Assembly: GCA_964568455.1 (NCBI GenBank)
Contig: CAZMPJ010000001.1
Coordinates: 310,001 to 374,000, forward strand
DNA: 64,000 nt
Direction of reading: 5' to 3'
Source of the DNA: CAZMPJ01 sp964568455
Lineage (GTDB): Bacteria; Margulisbacteria; WOR-1; O2-12-FULL-45-9
In this document: positions 18,007 to 25,294 of the stretch, piece by piece
How the letters are laid out: every line of letters begins with the position of its first letter
Numbering within the stretch: the stretch's first letter is position 1
Translations under genes and position numbers: made by a program
The notes under the pieces: model-generated
What the model was told of the DNA's origin: nothing
What the model saw: only the letters and a program-made list of their open reading frames with translations
The model's database searches: none

Positions 18007-18183
18007 ATGAAAACAATTAGAAAGTTGCAAATTGTAGGAAAATATAGTTACGCCATCACTATTCCACATTGGATTATTGAAGAACTAAGATGGAAAAAGC
18101 ATCAAAAACTAGAGTTGATTAAAAAAGGCAGCCAGATTATAGTTAAAGACTGGAAGAAGAAAAAGAAGAGAAAAAAGCGTTAA
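18007..18183 (+). CDS. small AbrB/SpoVT-like DNA-binding protein
   Basis: 58 aa, starting MKTIRKLQIVGKYSYAITIP and followed by a short hydrophilic half that ends in a Lys/Arg-rich tail (KKKKKRKKR). The pattern of a Gly-Lys-Ser/Tyr turn, an I-T-I-P strand, a W-I-I-E-E-L helix and K-x-x-Q-K-L-E-L-I with a final I-I-V-K is that of swapped-hairpin AbrB proteins, which bind DNA as dimers. An AAAGGGG ribosome site (17995-18001) precedes the ATG. The upstream phased palindromes suggest autoregulation. Its stop overlaps that of the convergent gene inside TTAA (18180-18183). Confidence 0.7.
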   Translation: MKTIRKLQIVGKYSYAITIPHWIIEELRWKKHQKLELIKKGSQIIVKDWKKKKKRKKR

Positions 18184-18803
18184 TCCAAAATTTCTTGGGG
18201 TGGGCAGTGTAAAATATTTCTCCAATACCATTCAATTGCAACGATTTCTTCAAATGATATTTCGGGAATTCCAATAAAACCGATATCTGATTCAAAATGA
18301 GGATCTGGCCGAATTGAAATAGAAAACCTGCCAGCCATAGCTCTTAGCATCTCCCTCCCAAATGGTCTAATAAATGATCTTTCCATTTCTCTGTTTGCAT
18401 AAGTATTGCCGCGTAAAAGTGCTAAGGTTATGAGTGTTCGGCCTATCGCTTGTCCTCTGGGCAAATTAAGATGTAAACCGCCCAACCAAAGTTCATCAGC
18501 AAAATCTCCTGTGAAATTATCTCTCCAGCCAATATCTCTTGTAACAGTTTGTTTCTCGTGTATAAAATTGATTTCTATTTTATGGGCGACTCCTTCGTAA
18601 TGTGGTGGAGCAACTTCTGAAATAATTTTGCAAGAAATGCTTGGTAAACTAGCAACCCCATCCAAGTTTAAAGTTGCAAATCCTGTCTGAATAGTTTGTT
18701 TTGCAGATGGATAAGTGTGGGAAGTCAAAGCTTGTTCCATCCTTTTTGTATCAACCCTAAAAAGAGGATATTGTTTATTAGCAGGTATAACTCTATTTAT
18801 CAT
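18180..18803 (-). CDS. hypothetical protein
   Basis: 207-aa soluble protein I do not recognise. It has no signal peptide or membrane segment. It contains aromatic-rich stretches (IGWRDNF, EIVAIEWYWRN) and a central LHLNLPRGQAIGRTL segment. It converges on the AbrB-like gene, sharing the TTAA at the stops. A TATAAT-like run abuts its ATG at 18803. Codon use looks like that of neighbouring genes. Function unknown. Confidence 0.6.
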   Translation of the reverse strand: MINRVIPANKQYPLFRVDTKRMEQALTSHTYPSAKQTIQTGFATLNLDGVASLPSISCKIISEVAPPHYEGVAHKIEINFIHEKQTVTRDIGWRDNFTGDFADELWLGGLHLNLPRGQAIGRTLITLALLRGNTYANREMERSFIRPFGREMLRAMAGRFSISIRPDPHFESDIGFIGIPEISFEEIVAIEWYWRNILHCPPQEILD

Positions 18804-18839
18804 ATTATATTATCGGTGTTTTTTAGGGAAAATTTCAAA

Positions 18840-19382
18840 TTATTGGGGAATTTTTTGAAAATGTCTTTGTATCTCGTCCCAATTTTTAACCCTGATAATA
18901 TTGCTCTTTTTAGTTTCTTTTTGATTCCAAGGATAATCCAGCATTAGAACTTGTTTGCAATGATCTGCCAAGACCTCGCATTCTTCAAAATTATCTTCAA
19001 TAAACAGATCGCATTGACTAGCCTTACTGTGCTTGGTGGTTTCTTTGGCATAATGCAGCTCGTTAAAAGGAATGTTGTGTTCTTTTAACCAACGTTGGGT
19101 CTGCCGGCGAAAAATAAAAGAGCGGCTGGTAACTAATATGATTTGGTGCTGATTATACCAGGTTTGAATAGTTTCAACCGCACCTTTAATTAAACTAACT
19201 GATGGCATGACTTGTTTTTTCCAGGCAGTATAAAAATAGCCGATCATGCGGATTTTGTGTTTACGCATGATTTCAACCACTTGATGGGGACTAATTATTC
19301 TTCCCATGTATTCGTGGAAAAAAGGATACAAATCATTGTAAGTATTCGCAATTACATTATCTATATCAATACCGATTCTCAT
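18840..19382 (-). CDS. HAD-superfamily phosphatase, 5'(3')-deoxyribonucleotidase-like
   Basis: 180-aa HAD hydrolase. Motif I is IDIDNVIAN (nucleophile D6, acid D8), motif II serine lies in ILVTSR, and the C-terminal acidic motif is DLFIEDNFEEC. The compact helical cap and overall length match the NT5C-like group, which dephosphorylates nucleotides, a role compatible with the divergent thyX gene. The start lies 6 bp after a TGTTAAAAT element on the minus strand, with no Shine-Dalgarno. Confidence 0.75.
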   Translation of the reverse strand: MRIGIDIDNVIANTYNDLYPFFHEYMGRIISPHQVVEIMRKHKIRMIGYFYTAWKKQVMPSVSLIKGAVETIQTWYNQHQIILVTSRSFIFRRQTQRWLKEHNIPFNELHYAKETTKHSKASQCDLFIEDNFEECEVLADHCKQVLMLDYPWNQKETKKSNIIRVKNWDEIQRHFQKIPQ

Positions 19383-19388
19383 ATCTAT

Positions 19389-19397
19389 ATTTTAACA
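19389..19397 (-). promoter_or_regulatory. extended -10 promoter of the HAD gene
   Basis: On the minus strand TGTTAAAAT, then 6 bp, then ATG (19380-19382). It lies back to back with the thyX promoter. The -35 region would overlap the thyX -10. Confidence 0.55.
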
Positions 19398-19409
19398 CAG
19401 AAATCTTTG

Positions 19410-19418
19410 TGGTAGAAT
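19410..19418 (+). promoter_or_regulatory. extended -10 promoter of thyX
   Basis: TGGTAGAAT ends 7 bp before the thyX ATG. A TTAACA at 19392-19397 could serve as a -35 with a short 15-bp spacer and overlaps the -10 of the divergent HAD gene. Confidence 0.55.
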
Positions 19419-19425
19419 TAGAGCT

Positions 19426-20850
19426 ATGAAAGTTTTACTCGCCGGTTATAACGTAGATACCGATGTTTTGGAAGATTTAAAGAAAAGCAGTCACAAAAGA
19501 AGTGATGTTACTCCAGAAACTTTAGCAGCTTCTTATGCCAGGATTTCAAGAGATCCCCGTCCAATTGACGAGTTAAGAAAAATAGCTCGACAAGAAGTAG
19601 AAAAATCCAGAAAATCAAACTCTACTATTATTTTTAAAATGGGACATCATTCCATTGCCGAGCACGCAGTATTTAATTTTGACATTATTGGAGTTTCACG
19701 CCTGGCTTTTGAAGAGATAGAAAAATTTAGACTTTGTGCTTATACAGAAAAATCTCAACGCTACCAAAAATTAGAAGACGATTTTGTTGTTCCAGAAGAA
19801 ATTAAAAAAGCTGGCTTTGAAAAAGAATTTAGTGTGATCATTAAAAAACAAAATGAGCTTTATCATGAAATGGTAGCAGACGAGATTGAACCCGAAGACG
19901 CACGCTATATTACTTCGCTGGCAATGCAGGGACAAGTGGGGCAAACTATTAATGCTAGGAATTTAGAATTCTTATTCAGGCGCTTTTCTTCTCATCCTTT
20001 AGCTGAAATTAAGGATTTGGGTAAGAAAATGTTTGATTTAGTAAAAGAAATTGCGCCGTCGATTATACTTTTTACTGAAGCGAATGATTTTGATCAAAAA
20101 ACCTATGGAGAGATGAAGAGGGGATTAGAGGGAGTTAGAGGGCAGCAGAAGAGTTTAGGAGGCAATAGAGGGCATGAGAAGGCGGTGAAATTAGAGGGCT
20201 ATAGTGATGATGCTGATAGTGTTGTAGTTGCTGCTTTAATTCATAGTTCTTCAAACTTAGATTTTAGTAAATGTCTAGAACAGGCGAAGAAGATGGAAGA
20301 GGGCGAGAAAAAAGAAGTAATTAAAACCTGTTTTAAGTTTGCGGAGTTTTATGATCGGCCGCAAAGAGAATTTGAATATGTTGATTTAACTTATAATGTG
20401 ATTATTTCTGCAGCAGCGTTTGGTCAGTTAAAAAGACATCGCATGGCCAGTATTACGGCACAAGCTTATGATCCTAATCTTGGTATTACTATTCCAAAGG
20501 CCATAAAAGAAAAAGGCTATGAGGATAAATTTAAGCAAGTTGCCGATGAAACCAGTCAGATTTTCTATAAAATCGCGGAAAAAGATCCAGTAGCAGCCCA
20601 ATATGTTTTAACTAATGCACATCGCAAAAGAGTTTTAATTAAACTTAATGCTCGTGAGCTTTATCATGTTTCAAGGTTGCGCGAAGATAAGCATGCGCAG
20701 TGGGATATTAGGGAGATTTCAGAGCAGATGACCGCGCTGGCTAAACAAGTTATGCCGTTGACCATGCTTTTTATCGGCGGCAAAGATCATTACACTGATA
20801 TTTATCAGAAACAATTTGGCAAAAAACCAAAAGTCGTGCCCATGTATTAA
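19426..20850 (+). CDS. thyX: tandem-domain flavin-dependent thymidylate synthase-like protein
   Basis: 474 aa, about twice a single ThyX (220-250 aa), with two ThyX-like halves. The first half has GHHSIAEHAVFNFDI and a degenerate signature KFRLCAYTEKSQRY in which the RHR arginine and histidine are changed but SxRY is kept, then NARNLEFLFRRF. The second half has KRHRMASITAQAYD, retaining RHRxxS but losing the rest, and LNARELYHVSRLR. The halves thus hold complementary parts of the canonical RHRxxSxNxxSxRY motif. It would make dTMP from dUMP using FAD and methylene-tetrahydrofolate. The linker (about residues 225-275) is Gly/Lys-rich. Confidence 0.8.
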   Translation: MKVLLAGYNVDTDVLEDLKKSSHKRSDVTPETLAASYARISRDPRPIDELRKIARQEVEKSRKSNSTIIFKMGHHSIAEHAVFNFDIIGVSRLAFEEIEKFRLCAYTEKSQRYQKLEDDFVVPEEIKKAGFEKEFSVIIKKQNELYHEMVADEIEPEDARYITSLAMQGQVGQTINARNLEFLFRRFSSHPLAEIKDLGKKMFDLVKEIAPSIILFTEANDFDQKTYGEMKRGLEGVRGQQKSLGGNRGHEKAVKLEGYSDDADSVVVAALIHSSSNLDFSKCLEQAKKMEEGEKKEVIKTCFKFAEFYDRPQREFEYVDLTYNVIISAAAFGQLKRHRMASITAQAYDPNLGITIPKAIKEKGYEDKFKQVADETSQIFYKIAEKDPVAAQYVLTNAHRKRVLIKLNARELYHVSRLREDKHAQWDIREISEQMTALAKQVMPLTMLFIGGKDHYTDIYQKQFGKKPKVVPMY

Positions 20851-21260
20851 TGCGATTAATCAAACGGATTATTATAATTTTTGTTCTGCTGGATAATTTT
20901 TTAACCAACCTGCCTAAAAAGTATATTTTTAAATCGCAATATGTTTTAGAGGGAAAATGCAAGCAGTGCGGGGTGTGCTGTCAGGAAATATTGCTTAAAA
21001 TGACTCCTGCTCAAATACGCAGCAAGTTTTTTACTAATTTAGCCATTAAATGGATTTGCTGGTTGTTTGATTTTATTTTGCTTAAAATTGATTATGAGCA
21101 CGGTTATTTGGCTTTTACCTGCAAACATGTTAGGCCTGATGGTAAGTGTGGCAATTATTTTTGGCGGCCCAGTGTTTGCCGCAACTATCCTTTGGTAGAT
21201 TACTTTAAAGAACCGATAACTTTACCGGGTTGTGGATTTAAACCCAGGTTAAGGGTATAA
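20850..21260 (+). CDS. YkgJ-family cysteine-cluster protein
   Basis: 136 aa with the zinc/iron-chelating cysteine cluster pattern CKQCGVCCQE near residue 37, then CKHVRPDGKCGNY, SVCRNYP and a final GCGFKPR. This is the YkgJ/CxxCxxCC family, whose members probably bind a metal cluster. Function is not established. It overlaps the thyX stop by one base, so it is probably co-translated. The N-terminal 30 residues are hydrophobic and may attach it to the membrane. Confidence 0.75.
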   Translation: MRLIKRIIIIFVLLDNFLTNLPKKYIFKSQYVLEGKCKQCGVCCQEILLKMTPAQIRSKFFTNLAIKWICWLFDFILLKIDYEHGYLAFTCKHVRPDGKCGNYFWRPSVCRNYPLVDYFKEPITLPGCGFKPRLRV

Positions 21261-21271
21261 TTTTACTTTAA

Positions 21272-22942
21272 ATGAAGAAGTTAAAACTATTAATTGGTTG
21301 TAGCTGTGACAAGATTCCTGGTAAATTGCTTGCGCTTTTAGAAGAAAACCCCAAAATAAAATTTAATCTACATTTAAGTGGCTTTGTTTATGAGCAGGGT
21401 AAAGATAAATTAGCGCTGCTTAAGAAATTGGTTAAAAGAAGACAAATTGAAATTATTTCAGCCGGTTTTTATGATCCAATTTTAGCCCTAATTCCTGACC
21501 AGGATAAAGTTGGACAAATAAAAATGTCTAATGATTTTATTCAAAAGGAATTTAAATTTTTACCTTCCGGAGTAAATCTTACCCAAAACATGTGGCAGCC
21601 AGACCTGGCTAAACAGCTTTGTTGCGCTAATATAGAATACGCCATATTAGATCAGTTTCATTTTATTTCTCAATCCAATTTATATGGCTATTACCTGGTA
21701 GAAGAGCAGGGCAACTTGGTTAAGCTTTTTCCGGTTAATGAGCGGTTAAAAGAGTTTAAGGGTTTAGAGGGTTATCTAAAAGAAGTTCATTCTGCAAATC
21801 CTTCTGCTACCATGATTTTGTTTGACCAGCTGGAAAATCTTGATCTTAAATGGTTTGAATTATTAAAAGAGAATTCAAATTTAATCAGTACGTATACTTT
21901 TTCTGAATATTTAGAAGAATATGAGGCTATTGGCCGGATTTATCTTCCTTCTGGGCCTTTGAGCGTTAAAAATGAATTAATTAAATATCCCGAAGCAAAT
22001 AATTTGCACAAAAAAATGCTTTTGGTTAGCCAGAAGCTGGAAACTCTTAAACGAGGAAAAGCTTTAGTCGGTGGTAGTGAAAAAGAAAAACGCTTAAAGA
22101 AGGCGGTTAAAGAATTATATAAAGGCCAAAGCCGTATCCAGAATATTCACGCTAAAGAGCAAAGGCAGGAGAGATATCAACACCTAATTAAGGCTGAAGT
22201 TGAAATAGAAAAAAATACCCGGGCTAACCGCTCTTTTGTTGATTTATCGGTTATGGATTTTAATAAGGATGGCCAGGATGAGGTGATCTTATCCAATGAT
22301 TTGTTAAATCTTTATTTTGCGCCGGCTGCCGGAGGTAGCATTTTCGAGCTGGATTATAAGCCTCGGGCGATAAATGTGATGAATAGTTTTTCTCAAGATC
22401 AGACCTTTTCTCTGCAGGACCATTTTTTTAGTCCTGACAGTAAACTGGATAACCGCAAAGAAGTAGGAGACTTTATCCGTGGCCAGTATGCCTTTATGCC
22501 AAGAAGGATTGGGACTGAAGCAGGATTGCTTTTATCGAAGGATGGCTTGGTGGAAAATATTCCCATAAAAATTGAAAAGCTTATTTCTATCTGTGCTAAA
22601 CAGTCTATTGTGCAGGTTGAGTATGCGGTGGCTAATATGGGGCAAGAAACGGGTGAGTTTTGGCTGGGTATTGAGTTTCAATTAAGTTTAGGTCAAAAAG
22701 AGAAAGTAGATAAAATCAAAGTTAGTCAATACAAAGTCGTTGACGCTGATAACAAAATTGAGGTATTATTAGAGTTAGAAAAACCAGGGATTCTTTGGGT
22801 TTTTCCTAATGTTACTTTATCAGGAAGCGACAAGGGTCTGGAGCAGCATTATCAAAACCAGGTGGTTATACCCAGCTGGAAGATAAAATTGGACCCTGGC
22901 CAAGTTTGGAAGAATAAACTGACCCTAAGAATTGAGGAATAA
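21272..22942 (+). CDS. GH57-like protein, probably catalytically inactive 4-alpha-glucanotransferase relative
   Basis: 556 aa. It matches GH57 glucanotransferases in FNLHLSGFVYEQ and SAGFYDPILALIPDQDKVGQI, with a C-terminal beta-sandwich (from about residue 330: LYFAPAAGGSIFELDY, LQDHFF). The N-terminal HxHQP region is absent, since the protein starts directly at KLKLLIGCSCDK. The segment around the catalytic nucleophile, usually W-L-x-E-R-x-W, reads NLTQNMWQPDLAKQL with Gln where Glu is expected. The acid/base region reads ILFDQLENLDLKW. It is probably a binding or regulatory pseudoenzyme. It lies 6 bp upstream of galT. Confidence 0.65.
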   Translation: MKKLKLLIGCSCDKIPGKLLALLEENPKIKFNLHLSGFVYEQGKDKLALLKKLVKRRQIEIISAGFYDPILALIPDQDKVGQIKMSNDFIQKEFKFLPSGVNLTQNMWQPDLAKQLCCANIEYAILDQFHFISQSNLYGYYLVEEQGNLVKLFPVNERLKEFKGLEGYLKEVHSANPSATMILFDQLENLDLKWFELLKENSNLISTYTFSEYLEEYEAIGRIYLPSGPLSVKNELIKYPEANNLHKKMLLVSQKLETLKRGKALVGGSEKEKRLKKAVKELYKGQSRIQNIHAKEQRQERYQHLIKAEVEIEKNTRANRSFVDLSVMDFNKDGQDEVILSNDLLNLYFAPAAGGSIFELDYKPRAINVMNSFSQDQTFSLQDHFFSPDSKLDNRKEVGDFIRGQYAFMPRRIGTEAGLLLSKDGLVENIPIKIEKLISICAKQSIVQVEYAVANMGQETGEFWLGIEFQLSLGQKEKVDKIKVSQYKVVDADNKIEVLLELEKPGILWVFPNVTLSGSDKGLEQHYQNQVVIPSWKIKLDPGQVWKNKLTLRIEE

Positions 22943-22948
22943 CACAAT

Positions 22949-23986
22949 ATGCCAGAATTAAGAAAAGAGCCTGTTTCAGAACGTTGGGTGATTATTGCTA
23001 CTGAACGAGGAAAAAGACCTTCTGATTTTAAAGCTCCCAAAGTGCAGGATGAGCAAGGACCATCGGAAAAATGCCCTTTTTGCGCGGGTCGTGAGGCGAA
23101 GACTCCGGATGAGATAATTTGCTGGCGTCCAGCCAATACTAAGAAAAATGCACAAGGCTGGGACGTAAGGGTGATCCCCAATCTTTTTCCGGCTTTAGTT
23201 TCTAAAGGTGAAGTTAATCGCAGCGGTATGGGTCTTTTTGACATGATGAGCGGGATTGGTGCGCACGAAGTTATTATTGAAACCCCAAAACATGATTTAA
23301 ATATTCCTGATATGCCGATTGAGCATATTGAAAAGATACTTTGGGCTTATAAACAAAGAATTTATGAGTTGGGCAAAGATTCGCGTTTTAGATATGTTTT
23401 AGTTTTTAAAAATTATGGTAAAACTGCAGGAGCATCTCTGGCTCATCCGCATTCCCAATTAATTGCTACTCCGATTACGCCTAGATATGTAAAGCTGGAG
23501 CTAACTAATGCAAGACAATATTTTCTAGAAAAAGAGCGCTGTATCTTTTGCGATATTATCCGACAAGAGTTAAGCAGCGGCGAAAGAATTGTTTATGAAA
23601 ATGAATATTTTGTAGCCATTGCTCCTTTTGCTTCCCGGTTTCCGTTTGAAACCTGGATTTTGCCTCGGCGTCATGAATATTCTTTTCAAGTGCTGCCAGA
23701 TGAAGAGAGAGCCCTGCTGGCCAAATGTTTAAAAGATGTCTTAGGCCGGTTAAAAAAAGTATTAAACGATCCGCCTTATAACGCGGTATTGCATACTGCT
23801 CCCAATCCAACTCCTCGTCCTGGAAAACCGGATTATTGGGGAACGCTCAAGTATGATTATCATTGGCATATTGAAATTATTCCTCGACTGACCAAAATGG
23901 CTGGATTTGAGTGGGGATCAGGCTTATATATCAATCCAACTGCTCCAGAAGAAGCAGCAAAACATTTGCGCAATGTTAAGCTTTAA
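22949..23986 (+). CDS. galT: galactose-1-phosphate uridylyltransferase
   Basis: 345-aa HIT-superfamily nucleotidyltransferase exchanging UMP between UDP-glucose and galactose-1-phosphate (or acting on related hexose phosphates). It has N-terminal PVSERWVIIATERGKRP, zinc-type CPFCAGRE, a conserved AGASLAHPHSQLIATP with the HPH catalytic histidine near residue 170, a second CIFCDII and a C-terminal YHWHIEIIPR. It is complete and adjacent to the GH57-like gene, pointing to alpha-glucan or galactose metabolism. No galK or galE is adjacent. Confidence 0.92.
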   Translation: MPELRKEPVSERWVIIATERGKRPSDFKAPKVQDEQGPSEKCPFCAGREAKTPDEIICWRPANTKKNAQGWDVRVIPNLFPALVSKGEVNRSGMGLFDMMSGIGAHEVIIETPKHDLNIPDMPIEHIEKILWAYKQRIYELGKDSRFRYVLVFKNYGKTAGASLAHPHSQLIATPITPRYVKLELTNARQYFLEKERCIFCDIIRQELSSGERIVYENEYFVAIAPFASRFPFETWILPRRHEYSFQVLPDEERALLAKCLKDVLGRLKKVLNDPPYNAVLHTAPNPTPRPGKPDYWGTLKYDYHWHIEIIPRLTKMAGFEWGSGLYINPTAPEEAAKHLRNVKL

Positions 23987-23997
23987 AGGAAAGCTAA

Positions 23998-25275
23998 ATG
24001 TTTAAACGATTGGGATTTTGGATTTTAATATTGTTTGTTGTTTGCTGTTTGTTTTTTGTTGTTTACGTTGGCGGTTGTGGATCAGCTGTTAACGATGTTA
24101 CTACAACTACAACCGCTGCTTCAACAACCAGCACTAGCTCAACTTCAACTTCTACTTCTACCTCTACCTCAACTTCTACTAGCACAACTACTTCAACTAC
24201 CACAACAACAGCTTTGTGTGCTGTTTCTGGGATGGTCTTTTTTGCTGATCCAAGTTATCTTGGCATAAGAGACGGTGTAACGCTTACATTTACTAATGCT
24301 AGTAATGATAGTAGTTATGTTGTTACCACAGAAAGTCAAACCGGTAGTTATGAAGTAAGTGTTCCCTTTGGTACCTATTCTTTGGCTGGTGCTAAAGCTG
24401 GTTGGACTATTCCCCCGGCAGCAGTTTTAACCTTTGAAACAGCTACTGCTCTTAATGTGGGTTTGACTGGTACTCCAACTAGCTGGGAAGTCTTAAGAGT
24501 AGGCAGTGAAGAGCTTAAATCAGTGCTTATGGCTTCAAGTATGGCAGGGGCAGAAGATTATATTTTTGCGATTGGCGGCAGTGCAACGGGTAATGATGGA
24601 GTGGTATTAAGAGCTGCTGCGCCTTATGCGGAAAATGATTGGGAAAGACTTAACCTGCCTAATGGGGAAATTGGCTTGCTTTATATTTTTGAGTTTGATG
24701 ACACAGGCCTTTATATTATGGATCGCTTTGCCAATCAATATGGCTGTGCTACTGCCGCAGCCACGACGTTGACTTATGATAACCTTACATCCTTAGACTT
24801 AGATAGCAACTCTTTCTATAAAATAGCTTTTGCTGTTACCGACCGCACTACCTATGCTTTTACAGAGAAAGACTCACAAGAGTTAATCTTTTATGATTCT
24901 GCTAATTTTCATACTGTAACTACTTCAGGCGGTCTGCTTGGCGTGACAAAACATGATAATTCAACCTTGTTGACTGTGGGGGAGGCAGGGGTGTTTTATA
25001 CAGTAGATATTACTGACCCTACGAATCCAACAGCTACTCAAGTTAGTTTTCCAAGCACGGAAAATCTTACTGATATAGTTTCTGATGCTACTGAACCTGG
25101 CTTAGGCGGTTTTATTGTAACAGAGTCTGGTAGTATCCACAGATTTACAGCTCCCAATACTTACTGGACAGAAGTTTCTGGTATTCCTTATCCGCTTACG
25201 GGAGCATTTATTGGTGGCGCGCAAGAAAATGGCTTGATTTGCGGTGAGAACGGTCTTATAATGAAACACAAATAA
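23998..25275 (+). CDS. lipoprotein with Thr/Ser linker and YCF48-like propeller
   Basis: 425 aa. A signal peptide with lipobox VGGC is followed by a roughly 45-residue run of Thr and Ser, then a small carboxypeptidase-regulatory-like beta-sandwich (residues about 75-155, with GTYSLAGAKAGW) and a C-terminal beta-rich region of short repeats ending GLICGENGLIMKHK, like YCF48/BNR propellers. It is probably tethered to a membrane, with the linker acting as a flexible, possibly glycosylated stalk. AAAGGAAAG precedes the ATG 12 bp after galT. It is paralogous to the next gene. Confidence 0.72.
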   Translation: MFKRLGFWILILFVVCCLFFVVYVGGCGSAVNDVTTTTTAASTTSTSSTSTSTSTSTSTSTSTTTSTTTTTALCAVSGMVFFADPSYLGIRDGVTLTFTNASNDSSYVVTTESQTGSYEVSVPFGTYSLAGAKAGWTIPPAAVLTFETATALNVGLTGTPTSWEVLRVGSEELKSVLMASSMAGAEDYIFAIGGSATGNDGVVLRAAAPYAENDWERLNLPNGEIGLLYIFEFDDTGLYIMDRFANQYGCATAAATTLTYDNLTSLDLDSNSFYKIAFAVTDRTTYAFTEKDSQELIFYDSANFHTVTTSGGLLGVTKHDNSTLLTVGEAGVFYTVDITDPTNPTATQVSFPSTENLTDIVSDATEPGLGGFIVTESGSIHRFTAPNTYWTEVSGIPYPLTGAFIGGAQENGLICGENGLIMKHK

Positions 25276-25294
25276 AGAATAAAGGAGATTTTAA

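Noticed and set aside
24035..24268. Leu/Gln-rich open frame over the lipoprotein linker
   Set aside because: It is the shifted reading of the Thr/Ser codon repeat inside the gene at 23998.
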